DNA of 64,000 bases from Sphingobium sp. TKS (lineage in GTDB: Bacteria > Pseudomonadota > Alphaproteobacteria > Sphingomonadales > Sphingomonadaceae): positions 3,537,001 to 3,601,000 of the forward strand of contig NZ_CP005083.1 of NCBI RefSeq assembly GCF_001563265.1. The letters run 5' to 3'. Positions 1-9,046 of the stretch are shown here, in pieces. The notes under the pieces were generated by a model. That model was not told the DNA's origin and made no database searches. It saw nothing but the letters and a program-made list of their open reading frames with translations. Position 1 is the first letter of the stretch. Every line of letters starts with the position of its first letter. A program made the translations under genes and the position numbers.

Positions 1-551
1 AATCGGATGAGAAGGCGCAGCTTCAGGAAATCGCGCCGTTGATCGCCATGGGCGAGGAGTTGCTGACGGGCGGCGAAGCGGAGCGGGCGCTGTCGGTGTT
101 CCAGCAGGTCGCGCAAATGGTGCCGGACAATGCCGATGTCGCTTCGGGCGAGGCGCGGGCGCTGGTGGCGCTGGGGCAGTGGGACGAGGCGGAAGCGGTT
201 TTGGCGGCTCTCCCCGCCGATATCGCCAAGGATCAGGCGGTGGAGCGAGCCCGCGCCGCGATCGCCCTGGCACGAGACGCCAGGCCGGTGGCGGACCTGT
301 CGGGCGTGGAGGCGAAGGTGGCGGCCGATCCCGACGATCATGAAGCGCGCTTCGAACTGGCCAATGGCTTGATGGCCAATGGCGACCGCGACCGGGCGGC
401 GGAAGAATTGCTGGAACTGGTGCGGCGCGACCGGGCATGGAATGACGGCGCGGCGCGGGCGCAGTTGCTCAAGCTCTTCGAGGCGACCGGGCTGGAAGAC
501 CCCTGGGTCGCGGGGCAGCGGCGCAAGCTTTCCCAGATACTCTTCTCCTGA
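1..551 (+). CDS. Thioredoxin-family co-chaperone (CnoX/YbbN-like), 3' part
   Basis: Reading frame open from base 3 to a TGA at 549-551; the 5' end lies outside the window. The visible ~182 residues are helical and Ala/Glu/Leu-rich, with TPR-like units (phrases such as GEAERALSVFQQV and FELANGLMANGDRDRAAEELLEL). The end, ARAQLLKLFEATG followed by RRKLSQILFS, is typical of the C-terminus of CnoX/YbbN, where TPRs follow an N-terminal thioredoxin fold. In that family the protein is a holdase that hands oxidised clients to DnaK/GroEL. The thioredoxin domain itself is not visible, so the name is inferred from the C-terminus only. The next gene starts 13 bp downstream on the same strand. Confidence 0.72.
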   Translation, partial: SDEKAQLQEIAPLIAMGEELLTGGEAERALSVFQQVAQMVPDNADVASGEARALVALGQWDEAEAVLAALPADIAKDQAVERARAAIALARDARPVADLSGVEAKVAADPDDHEARFELANGLMANGDRDRAAEELLELVRRDRAWNDGAARAQLLKLFEATGLEDPWVAGQRRKLSQILFS

Positions 552-564
552 TCGGCGCAGGGTC

Positions 565-1173
565 ATGTCGCGCATCTCGATCTTTCCCCTGCCCGGCGCG
601 CTGCTGCTGCCGGGCATGGAACTGCCGCTGCATATTTTCGAGCCGCGCTATCAAGCGATGATTCATGACGCCATGGCCCGCGACCGGCGCATCGGCATGA
701 TCCAGCCGCGCGAGGAAGGCGTGAAGCCGGCCTTGTTCGATGTAGGCTGCCTGGGCCATATCACCCATATCGAGGCGCTGGAGGGCGGACGCTACAATAT
801 CCTGCTGAAGGGGCTGGCGCGCTTTCGGGTGGTGCGGGAACTGGACGTGCCCACCGCCTTTCGCCAGATCGAGGCGGATGTGGAGCCGATCGGGCAAGAG
901 GATGAAATCCTCTCTGCCGTCGAGCGGGCGGCGCTGGAGCAGGAATCGCGGCGCTTTGCCGATGCGCTGGGCTATGTGGTGGACTGGACGGCGGTGTCGC
1001 GGCTGGACGACATGGCGTTGGTGAATGGGATTGCGCAGATCGTGCCCTTCGATCCGGCGGCCAAGCAGACCTTGCTGGAAGCGGACACTCTGAACGAGCG
1101 GGCGGACCGGATCATCCAGCTCATGCAGATCGTCGGGCGGATCGAGCGCAACGGCGGAGCGACGATGCAATGA
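565..1173 (+). CDS. LON substrate-binding-domain protein
   Basis: 202 residues beginning MSRISIFPLPGALLLPGMELP. The opening block (FPLPGALLLPG, LHIFEPRYQAM) is the signature of the Lon N-terminal substrate-binding domain. No AAA+ or Ser-Lys protease part follows, so this is a stand-alone LON-domain protein of the alphaproteobacterial type, possibly a substrate adaptor. The start at 565 is chosen because the family begins exactly there; the frame stays open upstream but the extension is low-complexity read-through of the previous gene. It follows the CnoX-like gene by 13 bp, and its stop overlaps the next start (ATGA), so the three genes look like one operon. Confidence 0.85.
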   Translation: MSRISIFPLPGALLLPGMELPLHIFEPRYQAMIHDAMARDRRIGMIQPREEGVKPALFDVGCLGHITHIEALEGGRYNILLKGLARFRVVRELDVPTAFRQIEADVEPIGQEDEILSAVERAALEQESRRFADALGYVVDWTAVSRLDDMALVNGIAQIVPFDPAAKQTLLEADTLNERADRIIQLMQIVGRIERNGGATMQ

Positions 1174-1349
1174 GCGAGGCGCCCGATCCGGCGCTGCTCG
1201 CCAAGCTGGTGTGCCCGGTAACGCGCACGCCGCTGCGTTGGGATGCGGAACGGAGCGAGCTGGTGTCGAAGGCCGCGGGGCTGGCCTTTCCGGTGCGGGA
1301 TGGCGTGCCGGTGCTGGTGGTGCGCGAGGCGCGGGCTATCGGCGGTTGA
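1170..1349 (+). CDS. Trm112 family protein
   Basis: A 59-residue protein starting on the ATGA overlap with the LON-domain gene. The pattern LLAKLVCPVTRTPL, then LVSKAAGLAFPVRDGVPVL, is the standard layout of the bacterial YcaR/Trm112 family (UPF0434), including the final 'YPIRDGIPVLL'-type motif. These mini-proteins are small zinc-ribbon-like folds whose eukaryotic relatives activate methyltransferases; the role in bacteria is unsettled. Only one cysteine is present, so a complete zinc site cannot be built from this chain alone. Translational coupling to the LON gene is clear; the biological link is not. Confidence 0.82.
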   Translation: MSEAPDPALLAKLVCPVTRTPLRWDAERSELVSKAAGLAFPVRDGVPVLVVREARAIGG

Positions 1350-1433
1350 TTCGGGCTGGAAATGCCCGGGTTGAGCAGATGGTGGCCCATATTCCACCTC
1401 ACAATTCTTCGCTGTCCCGCAACCCTTATGCGA

Positions 1434-2117
1434 TCAGGCGTCGGCCCAGCGCCGCAGCAGATTGTGATAGACGCCCGTCAGACGGATGACCTGCGCATTA
1501 TCATGCCCCAGATCGACCGCCAGTTGTTGGATGCTGCTGTCGAGATCGAACAGCATCTGCCGTGCCGCATCGTCCCGCACCATGGACTGAAGCCAGAAGA
1601 AGCTCGCCACCCGCCGCCCGCGCGTCACCGGCTCCACCCGATGCAGCGAGGATGACGGATAGAGCACCGCATGCCCGGCGGCCAGCTTCACCTGCTGTAC
1701 GCCGAAATTGGTCTCGACCGTCAGCTCGCCGCCGTCATAGCTGTCCGGCTCCTCCAGAAAGACGGTGATCGACAGGTCCGAGCGCACGCGAAAGCCGGTC
1801 CCGGACTGAATCCGCACCGCATTGTCGACATGGGTGCCGAAGGCCTGTCCGCCCGCATAGCTGTTGAACAAGGGCGGAAAGACCTTGAGCGGCAAGGCGG
1901 CGGCAATGAACAAGGGCGAGCGGCCCAGCGCATCCAGCACGATCTGTCCCGCCTGCTTCGCTTCAGCGCAGTCTTCGGGCAATTGCAGATTGCGCTTGGC
2001 CAAGGCCGATTGATGCCCGGAGGTGACGTTGCCGTCGACCCACTGCGCCGCGTCGATCAGCGCCCGGACGCGTCCTACGGTATCGGCATCCAGCAGCTCG
2101 GGAATGACGGTCAGCAT
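1434..2117 (-). CDS. piuC: PKHD-type Fe(II)/2-oxoglutarate hydroxylase (PiuC/YbiX)
   Basis: 227 residues. The double-stranded beta-helix metal site is complete: FGTHVDNA supplies His96 and Asp98, SSLHRVEPV supplies His159, and Arg169 is placed to bind 2-oxoglutarate. This is the PiuC/YbiX family, almost always found beside catecholate-siderophore receptors and iron-regulated; the exact substrate is not established. Start ATG at 2117 has a good Shine-Dalgarno (aggag, 8 bp spacing) inside the end of the Sel1 gene, which it overlaps by 7 bp. Last gene of the receptor - Sel1 - piuC operon, so it should be co-expressed under the iron-type operator at 5413-5427. Confidence 0.9.
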   Translation of the reverse strand: MLTVIPELLDADTVGRVRALIDAAQWVDGNVTSGHQSALAKRNLQLPEDCAEAKQAGQIVLDALGRSPLFIAAALPLKVFPPLFNSYAGGQAFGTHVDNAVRIQSGTGFRVRSDLSITVFLEEPDSYDGGELTVETNFGVQQVKLAAGHAVLYPSSSLHRVEPVTRGRRVASFFWLQSMVRDDAARQMLFDLDSSIQQLAVDLGHDNAQVIRLTGVYHNLLRRWADA

Positions 2118-2872
2118 GTCGGCAACTCCTGTTCCAGCAGGGCAGCCAGACCCGCCTGCCGCGCTATCTCATCGGACGAATGGCGCAGATAGTCGGCCGC
2201 CTTGGCCATGAAGGCGGGCGTAGCCGTCTCCCGCACCCGGCCAAGCCAGCGCAGCGCCTCTTCCATCGCGCCATCCTCGGCCAGCAGCCGGGCGAGATTG
2301 AACTGACCGCGAAAATCCCCGCCCTCGGCAGCGATACGATAATGGCGCAGCGCCTCGGCCCGGTCGACCGCGACCGCCCAGCCGTCCTCGTGAAAGCTGC
2401 CGATATAATTGGCCGCCTTGGCCCCGATCAGCCCCGGATCAAGCGCCGCCCGCCGAAACCAGTCCAGCGCCGTCTCGTACTCCTCCACCAAAGCGAGGCG
2501 GGTCGCATAATTATACATGGCCTCGGCCAGCCCCTGCCCGGCGGCGACGCGATAACATTCGGTGGCGCGATCCAGATCGATGGCGATGCCCCAGCCCAGC
2601 TCATAACAACGCCCGACCATGTTGAGCGCGAACATGTCATGGCTGGCCGCCGCCCGGTTGAACCAGCCGAAGGCCGCGCGCGGATCGGCGGGCAGTTCGG
2701 TCCCGTCCAGCAGCATCTGCCCCAGCAGCAGTTGCGCCTGGGCGACGCCACCCTCCGCCGCCACGCGGATCAATGCGGCGCGATCCGCCCCCGGCTCCGC
2801 CAGCCGCGCGGCAAGTGCCTCGGCACTCATCGCGCTCAGATCGGCCAGCGAAGGCGGGGACGCTTGCGCCAT
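2111..2872 (-). CDS. Sel1-like repeat protein
   Basis: 253 residues of helical repeats with the Sel1 spacing (A..WF.RAA...D..A...G..Y..G.G), for example [20 protein letters not shown], then [18 protein letters not shown] and [18 protein letters not shown]. No signal peptide is visible, so it is probably cytoplasmic. Start: the ATG at 2870-2872 shares its last base with the receptor's TGA (TGATG), implying translational coupling; a TTG one codon earlier is possible. Sel1 proteins next to piuC and siderophore receptors are a recurrent arrangement in sphingomonads, but the function is unknown. It may be a protein-protein adaptor. Confidence 0.82.
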   Translation of the reverse strand: MAQASPPSLADLSAMSAEALAARLAEPGADRAALIRVAAEGGVAQAQLLLGQMLLDGTELPADPRAAFGWFNRAAASHDMFALNMVGRCYELGWGIAIDLDRATECYRVAAGQGLAEAMYNYATRLALVEEYETALDWFRRAALDPGLIGAKAANYIGSFHEDGWAVAVDRAEALRHYRIAAEGGDFRGQFNLARLLAEDGAMEEALRWLGRVRETATPAFMAKAADYLRHSSDEIARQAGLAALLEQELPTC

Positions 2873-5367
2873 CAATATTTGACGCTGAGCGTCGCGAAGG
2901 CCGACCGCCCTGCTGCCATCGTCGCATAATGGTTGGAGAAGGCCTGGCTGAAATAGAGTTTGTCCGTCAAGTTCTGGACATTGACGCTGAGGCTTACCTT
3001 GTCGTTGAACTCATAGCTGGCGCGGGCGTCGAAGCGCCAGTAGCTCGGCACCGACCGGGCGATGATCCTGCTCGCGGGGCTGACCGTCACCGCGCCTGAA
3101 CTGTCCTGCGTGGCCTTCCGGTCGTCGGCATAGCCGCCGAACACGCGGCTCATGTAGAAGGCGCCGCCGCCGATGTTGAGCTTGGGCAGCACTTCCACAT
3201 TGGTCCAGAGCGAGAAGCTGTGCTTGGCGGTCTGCGGGAACTGGCGGCCGGTGTTGACGGATTCCACCAGCACCGTCTTGGTCGTCGGCTGCCCCGGAAC
3301 AGCGGCCGCCGTCAGCGCGGTGAAACCGCCGTCGACAATCTTGGCGTCCATATAGGTATAGCCGCCGAAGACGCTCCACTTGGGCAGGATTTCGCCGTTG
3401 AAGCCCAGTTCCACGCCCTTGATCCGGCGCTCACCGACGAACTCGACCGTATTGTTCGGGCCAGTGACGCGAGCGTTCTTCGTCTCGGTCCGGAACAGCG
3501 CGACGTTCAGCGACAGGCGGGAGTTGAACAGATCCGCCTTGGCGCCGACCTCGTAGCTTTTGGTCCGCTCGGTCTTGAGCGCGTCGACGCCCGCCGCATT
3601 GTTGACCGTGCCGAAGCTGTTGCCTTCCTGCCCCTCGCCCACCAGGCTGTTCGGCGGCGTAGCGGCGGTGGAATAGGAGGCGTAGATGCTGGTGTTCGGT
3701 GTCGGCTTGGCCACCAGCCCCGCCTGCCAGTTCCAGATATCGTCCTCCCGCGTCAGGCGGAAGCTCTGGGTCGCCGCGATCGGCTGACCGGGCAGGACCG
3801 AGGATTTGAAGCTGTCGAAGCGCAGGCCGAGATTGGCGATCAGCCAGGGCGTCAGCGTGATCGAATCGAACAGATAGGCCGATTGCGTATCGGCGTCGGT
3901 CTGCGTTTCCGCGATTGGCAGAGTCCTGGAGATCGCCGCCGGAACCGGGGAGGTTTCATTGGCATAGTTGACCCAGGGATCGGCCGGATTGGGCGCGAAC
4001 AGGCTGGTGCAATTATAGCGCAACTGGGCTGCGGCGGAACAACGGGTGGAGGCGCCCTGAGTCCCTCCGGTCGTCAGCGCCTCGCTCCCCACATTATTGC
4101 CGCTGGTGTTGAGCAGGCCGCGGGTGACATAGGAACCGCGCCGCGCCTTTTCCCAGGAAAATTCGACGCCGGCGGCGAAGCTGTGCTCGATGCCGCCAGT
4201 GTTGAACTTGCCGAACAGGTCGGTCTGGTTGGTCAGCGTATCGACATAGCCGTAGCGGCTGTTGGCGCGGCGCCACACCAGGCCGTTATTATAGACATTG
4301 CCCAGGCTGTCGTCGGGCTGGGTATAGATATAGGCCTGGTTGTTGTGGCTGTAGCGCACCGTGTTGCGCAGCGTCACGCCGCCGAAATCATGTTGGGCGC
4401 GAACCGTGAACTGGTCCGTCTTGCTCTTGCGGAAATCGCGGTTCTCAAGGCCGTAGAAAGTGTCGCGGCCGACATGGCCTGTGGTGCCGTTGGCCAGCGT
4501 CACATCCCCAATCGCCGGTTCCGAAAAGGTGAAGCCGGTCGGCGCGTTGCAGGTCGTGGTCGAGCAGACATAAGTATAGGGAATGCCGCTGTCGGGCAGC
4601 TCGTCCGTATCGAGATGATACCAGGACAGGGTGAGCTGCGTCGGAGAGTTCATCCCGATGGTGAGCGAAGGCGCCACGCCCCAGCGCTTCTGCCAGATGG
4701 CGTCGCGACCGGCCACGTCCTGATCGTGCCACATGCCCGCCACGCGGAAGGCGACCGAGTCGGTCAGCTTGTAATTGATGTCCGCCGTGATCCGCTTGTA
4801 GTCGGCGGTGCCGTAGGACAGGTCCATGCTGGCGAAATCGCGGTCGCGGGGCAGCTTGGTAATGATGTTGAGCGACCCGCCCGCGCTGCCGCGCCCGCCC
4901 AGCGAGCTGTCGGAGCCGCGCACCACCTGGATCTGCTCGATCGCGAAGGTTTCCCGCGACTGAGCGGAGGTATCGCGCACGCCGTCGACATAGGTGCTGC
5001 CCTGGCTGTCGAAGCCGCGGATGAAAGGACGGTCCCCGATCGGATTGCCGCCCTCCGCCGCGCCGAAGGTGATGCCCGGCACGGTGCGCAGCGCCTCCAC
5101 CAGCGTGGCCGATCCGGTATCCTTGATCACATTTTCGCTGACGATCGCGATCGACCGGGGCGTGTTGATCAGGGGCGCGGTCGCCTTGGGCGAGATGATT
5201 TCCTGATTATAGCGGCCATTGACGATGATCTGACCTGCATTCGTCTGCTGATCGGCCGCAGCGTCGTCAGCCTTGTCGATCGCCAAGGCGGGACTCGATG
5301 CAAAGGCTCCGACGCAGCCCAGCGCCAGAAAGGCGGGCGCCACGCGGCGGCGGTTATCGGATTGCAT
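2872..5367 (-). CDS. TonB-dependent siderophore receptor (catecholate/Fiu type)
   Basis: 831 residues: signal peptide 1-29 (cleavage after SSPALA), plug domain with PLINTPRSIAIVSENVIKD and the FIRGFDSQGSTYVDGVRD block, then a 22-strand barrel ending in ...TLSVKY with the terminal aromatic residue expected for BAM recognition. The plug signature fits the siderophore receptor class that includes Fiu and CirA. It should import a ferric siderophore through the outer membrane using TonB. A real Shine-Dalgarno (aagggga) precedes the ATG. First gene of the receptor - Sel1 - piuC operon, with the dyad at 5413-5427 upstream. The ligand cannot be told from sequence; the piuC neighbour favours catecholates. 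Confidence 0.92.
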   Translation of the reverse strand: MQSDNRRRVAPAFLALGCVGAFASSPALAIDKADDAAADQQTNAGQIIVNGRYNQEIISPKATAPLINTPRSIAIVSENVIKDTGSATLVEALRTVPGITFGAAEGGNPIGDRPFIRGFDSQGSTYVDGVRDTSAQSRETFAIEQIQVVRGSDSSLGGRGSAGGSLNIITKLPRDRDFASMDLSYGTADYKRITADINYKLTDSVAFRVAGMWHDQDVAGRDAIWQKRWGVAPSLTIGMNSPTQLTLSWYHLDTDELPDSGIPYTYVCSTTTCNAPTGFTFSEPAIGDVTLANGTTGHVGRDTFYGLENRDFRKSKTDQFTVRAQHDFGGVTLRNTVRYSHNNQAYIYTQPDDSLGNVYNNGLVWRRANSRYGYVDTLTNQTDLFGKFNTGGIEHSFAAGVEFSWEKARRGSYVTRGLLNTSGNNVGSEALTTGGTQGASTRCSAAAQLRYNCTSLFAPNPADPWVNYANETSPVPAAISRTLPIAETQTDADTQSAYLFDSITLTPWLIANLGLRFDSFKSSVLPGQPIAATQSFRLTREDDIWNWQAGLVAKPTPNTSIYASYSTAATPPNSLVGEGQEGNSFGTVNNAAGVDALKTERTKSYEVGAKADLFNSRLSLNVALFRTETKNARVTGPNNTVEFVGERRIKGVELGFNGEILPKWSVFGGYTYMDAKIVDGGFTALTAAAVPGQPTTKTVLVESVNTGRQFPQTAKHSFSLWTNVEVLPKLNIGGGAFYMSRVFGGYADDRKATQDSSGAVTVSPASRIIARSVPSYWRFDARASYEFNDKVSLSVNVQNLTDKLYFSQAFSNHYATMAAGRSAFATLSVKY

Positions 5368-5410
5368 GACGGATAGTCCCCTTTTTCTGCCTTCTTTTGG
5401 GAGGGCAGTT

Positions 5411-5457
5411 ATTGAGACGCGTTCTCAGAGTCAAACACTATTGAGAAACAAAAGCAG
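5411..5457 (-). promoter_or_regulatory. Iron-type operator region upstream of the first siderophore receptor
   Basis: Bases 5413-5427 form a perfect 15-bp dyad, TGAGA-CGCGT-TCTCA. Twelve bases later a second copy of the left half (ATTGAGAA, 5440-5447) occurs. The block aligns base for base with the region upstream of the second receptor (9047-9082), where both half-sites change together to TGCGA/TCGCA. I infer a Fur-family or similar metalloregulator site; the protein is not identified here. Confidence 0.6.
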
Positions 5458-5483
5458 AATAGGGTGGGAAGGCCGCCCCTCTC

Positions 5484-6242
5484 CTACCCCGCTTCGCTGC
5501 GCAGAATGAAGGGGATTTCGACTACTCCTTTGACGCGAACGGCCTGCCCGTCGCGCATCACAGGCTTCCAGCGCCAGCCGCGCACCGCGTCACGGGCCGC
5601 ATGGTCGAGTCGGGGGAAGCCGCTGCTCTGCGCGATGCCGAGGCTGTCCACCGCGCCATCGACCCCCAGCGTCAGGGCGAGAACGACCGTGCCCTGCTCG
5701 CGCTTGCGGCGGCTTTCGATCGGATAGCGGGGCGGCCTGCCCGCGACCATCTGCGTGCCGAGGTCGCCGCCCTGAACGATGCCGGTGCCTGGCGATGCGA
5801 CCGGTGGAGCGGGCGGAGCAGCGATCGCCACAGGGGGAGCCGGTGGCGCAGGGGGCAAGGCGTCCGGCGTCGTCACCACGGTCGGAGCGGGCGGCACAGG
5901 TACCTGGACCAGTGGCGGCGGCGCGACGACCTGCGGTGGGGACGGCGGTGGTGACGTATCGGCTGCCGGTGGAGGGGGCAGCGGTGGCAACAGGTTCACG
6001 ACCGACAAGCGCGTTTCCCGCACGCGCTGCACATGATGCCGGGCCTGGATCAGCGCGGCGATCAGGACGGCATGGAGCAGCGCGATCAGGATGACCGCCG
6101 GCACATTTATCCCGCTCCGCGCTCCATAACGGGCGGGCGGCACGTTGGGCTGGACAGCCGCGCTGGAAACGAGGGCCAAGCTTGCCGGTGGCGAGATAAA
6201 CAGGTCATCCGCCGCCTCAAATCCATCCGCTACGCGAAGCAT
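5484..6242 (-). CDS. tonB: TonB energy-transducing protein
   Basis: 252 residues from the preferred start. Order: short cytoplasmic N-terminus, membrane segment about 46-66 with the conserved intramembrane His (His57, in LLHAVLIAAL), a long proline-rich periplasmic spacer about 80-150, and the TonB C-terminal domain from PRYPIESRRKREQGTV to the end. It transmits proton-motive force from ExbBD to receptors. A longer frame begins at 6317, but that start would place the dyad at 6299-6313 inside the gene; the ATG at 6242 has an aaaggga ribosome site and leaves the dyad upstream. No exbB/exbD is present, so it must share ExbBD encoded elsewhere. Placed between the two siderophore receptors, it is likely dedicated to them. 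Confidence 0.9.
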   Translation of the reverse strand: MLRVADGFEAADDLFISPPASLALVSSAAVQPNVPPARYGARSGINVPAVILIALLHAVLIAALIQARHHVQRVRETRLSVVNLLPPLPPPPAADTSPPPSPPQVVAPPPLVQVPVPPAPTVVTTPDALPPAPPAPPVAIAAPPAPPVASPGTGIVQGGDLGTQMVAGRPPRYPIESRRKREQGTVVLALTLGVDGAVDSLGIAQSSGFPRLDHAARDAVRGWRWKPVMRDGQAVRVKGVVEIPFILRSEAG

Positions 6243-6298
6243 GCCAGATTCCCTTTGAGCCGTGCGGGCGAGAGGCCCGCTCATAACGATAAATCTAA

Positions 6299-6313
6299 TA
6301 CGAATCAATCGCA
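6299..6313 (-). promoter_or_regulatory. Iron-type operator upstream of tonB
   Basis: On the minus strand TGCGA-TTGAT-TCGTA, the same 5-5-5 dyad layout as at 5413-5427 and 9049-9063 with one mismatch in the right arm. It lies 57-71 bp before the preferred tonB start, in a normal operator position. Confidence 0.5.
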
Positions 6314-6331
6314 TCATTGAAAAGGGACCGG

Positions 6332-6407
6332 ACGGGTGGCGACCCGAGGAGGAGAGGAGTGCATCGCCACCCGCCCGTTTCCCCCGGCAAGGGACAAGTG
6401 CCGGGGG
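6332..6407 (-). terminator. Two hairpins between the second receptor and tonB
   Basis: Reading on the minus strand just after the receptor stop: first a perfect 9-bp stem (6381-6389 with 6399-6407, CCCCCGGCA/TGCCGGGGG), then a second stem of at least 9 bp (GGGTGGCGA/TCGCCACCC, 6334-6342 with 6364-6372) followed about 9 bases later by TTTT. Probably transcript end or processing structures. The T-tract is short, so a true intrinsic terminator is uncertain. Confidence 0.4.
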
Positions 6408-6419
6408 TATGAGGCTTGA

Positions 6420-9008
6420 TCAGAACATATAGTTGAGGCTGAACACCGCCGACCGGGTCGGGGCCGGCTGCGCCCAGCTATTGCCGGTGTTGTTGCGCAC
6501 GGTCGTCACATATTTCTCATTGGTGAAGTTCTGCACATTCACCTGCGCCTTCAGATTCTCCGTGATCGGATAGGAGGCCATGAAGCGGTGAATGGTGTAG
6601 CTCGGCACCCGATAGCCGACATAGCCGTTGGCGACCAACTGGGCGAGCGTCGGCTGGTTGAGCAGGAAGCTGCCCTGATAGGTCAGGCCATAGCCCAGTT
6701 CCAGACCGAAACCGAAGCGATAGGTGGTGAACAGGCTGCCCGAATGCTTGGGCGTATTGGTGAGCGAATAGCCCGCCGTCGGATCGGGGAAGGCGGCGCT
6801 GTTGGCGCAGGTGCCTGCCGCCGGATCGGTCGCGCCGGGATGGGCAAGGCAATAGTCTGAAACGCCCTGCTTGATCCTGCTCTTGAGGTACATGTAGTTG
6901 GCGGAGATCGTCCAGTTGCTGGTGATGTTGCCCGACGCGCCGAAGGACACGCCCTCCACCCGCTGGAAGCCGTCCGTCGCCTGATCGGGCAGGGTCGGAT
7001 CGCCTGACACCACCTTGATCTGGTCGCGGTCGTTCCGGAACAGGGCCAGCGTCAGCAACAGCTTCTTGTCGAACAGGTCCGCCTTGGCGCCGATCTCGTA
7101 ATTCTTCGTCGTTTCCGGCCTGACGTTGCAGGTGCCGCTCCCGCCCGACGCGTTGTCCGCCGTGCAGCTCCCGTCGACGGAAGACTTGGAGGGCAGCTTG
7201 CTGTTGCCATAGGCGACATAGAGGCTGGTGTTCGGCGTCGGCTTCACGACCGCGCCGATACGGAAGGAGAAGAGATTGTCCTCCACCTTCAGATAGGTGG
7301 GATTGGTCGCTCCGGCGGCGGGCGGCGACAACTGGCCCAGCGTGGCGCCCGGCGCGGTCACATAGCTGAAGGTCCGGTTGAAACCCTTCACCTTCTCGTA
7401 GCGCAGACCGCCGTTGATTTCGAACCAGTCGGTGAACTTCAGCGTGTCGAACAGATAGGCGGCGTAGCTGGTCTGCTCACCGACATTATGCGTGCCGAGG
7501 ATGAAGTTGACGGGACCGACATAAGCGTTGCTGCCATAGACGCGCGCCAGGCCGCTGGTGGCGGCCGGGCCGACGATGCCCGAAGACGGATCGGCTATGT
7601 TGACGAGCGGAAGGTAGAAGCCAAGGCTGCTCCCGGCGCCGTAGGTCGGAGTGGCGGTGCCGTTGCCGCTGGCCGGTGCGCTGAACGGCGCGGCATAGGG
7701 ATCGAAACCGTTGGCGGTACGGCCAAGGCTGCCCTGCAACTGATCGTAGCGCTCCCACAAGGCCGAGCCGCCGACGACCAGCGTATGGCCAATGCCGCCG
7801 GTATCGAAATCGGCGCTTAGGTCGATCTGGTTATAGGCCGTCTCATTGGTGATGAAGCGCTGGTTGCCGCGACCGCCGGTCGGGACATAATAACCGACCG
7901 GAATGGTGAGCGTCTGGCCTATGGCGGTCGATCCGACGCGCAGCGTGCAGGCGCCGCCGGTATCCGGGTTGAAGCCGCCCGCCGTGCCGTTGTCGAGGCA
8001 GAAGACGCCGTTCGGCTGGCTCGTGACCGTGTCCTGGCGGATATGTTCGTAACGCGTCAGGTTGCGGATCTTGACCGTGTCGCTGAAGGCATGGCTGAAG
8101 ATCGCCTGCAGCGACTTCGTCTTGCTGTCCTGATGGTCGAGATTGGCGAAGCCATAATAGCCCGACCGATCGAAGTCCTTGACGATGCCGCCCAGCGCCG
8201 GGAAGTAGCGAATGCCATATTGCGGCATTGCCTTGTCATCCAGATATTCGCCCTGGAGCGTCAGGCTGGTCGGCCCGTCGATACCAATGGTGATGGCGGG
8301 CGCGATGCCCCAGCGTTCATAATCCTCGACATCGCGGCCCGGCACGTCGTTCCTGTGGTAGACGGCGTTCAGGCGCACTGCGATCAGATCATTGACCCGT
8401 TTGTTGGCGTCGATCGTCGCGCGATAATAATTATCGGTGCCGATGCCTGCATTCAATATGGTCTGATCATCGGCCAGCGGACGCTTCGTCACCAGATTGA
8501 TCGTGCCCGCGACCGAACCACCGCCGTTCATGACCGAATTGGCGCCGTTGGTGACTTCGACCTGCTCGATATTATAGACTTCATTGCGGTTCAGGAACGC
8601 GCCGGAGCGCACGCCGTCAACCGTGACGTCGTTCTTGGCGTCCTGGCCGCGCAGGATGATGCGGTCGCCATAGCCGAAGCCGCCCTCACCCGCGCCGAAG
8701 GTGATGCCCGGCACAGTCGACAACACTTCGCGCAGCGTCAGCAGATTCTGCTGCTGGATCGTTTCCTTGCCGATCACCGTGATGGTCTGCGGCGTGTCGA
8801 GCAGCGGGCGGGTATATTTGGGCGACTCCGCCTTCTCGACCTTGATCGATGACTCGTCGATCGCCGTGTCGGTGACCGTCATCCCGCCGAGCTTGGCGCC
8901 CCGCGCGCCGTCCTGCGTAGCATTTTGCGCATGGGCGGTGGAGGCGAAGGCCATCGCGCCGACGCAACTCAGCGCCAGGAAGGAAGGACGTGACATTGCT
9001 TTGGACAT
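6420..9008 (-). CDS. TonB-dependent siderophore receptor
   Basis: 862 residues with signal peptide 1-27 (cut after FASTAHA), plug motifs LLDTPQTITVIGKETIQQQ and VDGVRSGAFLNRNEVYNIEQ, and a barrel ending SLNYMF with a terminal Phe. The plug is of the TonB-dependent siderophore receptor class, like its neighbour at 2872-5367, but the sequences are clearly different, so the two probably take different ligands. It has its own operator block at 9047-9090 and is followed by two strong hairpins and tonB. The iron-type operator and context point to ferric siderophore import; the substrate is unknown. Confidence 0.92.
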   Translation of the reverse strand: MSKAMSRPSFLALSCVGAMAFASTAHAQNATQDGARGAKLGGMTVTDTAIDESSIKVEKAESPKYTRPLLDTPQTITVIGKETIQQQNLLTLREVLSTVPGITFGAGEGGFGYGDRIILRGQDAKNDVTVDGVRSGAFLNRNEVYNIEQVEVTNGANSVMNGGGSVAGTINLVTKRPLADDQTILNAGIGTDNYYRATIDANKRVNDLIAVRLNAVYHRNDVPGRDVEDYERWGIAPAITIGIDGPTSLTLQGEYLDDKAMPQYGIRYFPALGGIVKDFDRSGYYGFANLDHQDSKTKSLQAIFSHAFSDTVKIRNLTRYEHIRQDTVTSQPNGVFCLDNGTAGGFNPDTGGACTLRVGSTAIGQTLTIPVGYYVPTGGRGNQRFITNETAYNQIDLSADFDTGGIGHTLVVGGSALWERYDQLQGSLGRTANGFDPYAAPFSAPASGNGTATPTYGAGSSLGFYLPLVNIADPSSGIVGPAATSGLARVYGSNAYVGPVNFILGTHNVGEQTSYAAYLFDTLKFTDWFEINGGLRYEKVKGFNRTFSYVTAPGATLGQLSPPAAGATNPTYLKVEDNLFSFRIGAVVKPTPNTSLYVAYGNSKLPSKSSVDGSCTADNASGGSGTCNVRPETTKNYEIGAKADLFDKKLLLTLALFRNDRDQIKVVSGDPTLPDQATDGFQRVEGVSFGASGNITSNWTISANYMYLKSRIKQGVSDYCLAHPGATDPAAGTCANSAAFPDPTAGYSLTNTPKHSGSLFTTYRFGFGLELGYGLTYQGSFLLNQPTLAQLVANGYVGYRVPSYTIHRFMASYPITENLKAQVNVQNFTNEKYVTTVRNNTGNSWAQPAPTRSAVFSLNYMF

Positions 9009-9046
9009 GAAAACAGAACCCCTTTTTGAACCTTGGGGATCCTGCT

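Noticed and set aside
3220..5376. Open frame of 718 codons opposite the first siderophore receptor
   Set aside because: Shadow of the receptor; composition is Arg/Gly-rich and has no domain.
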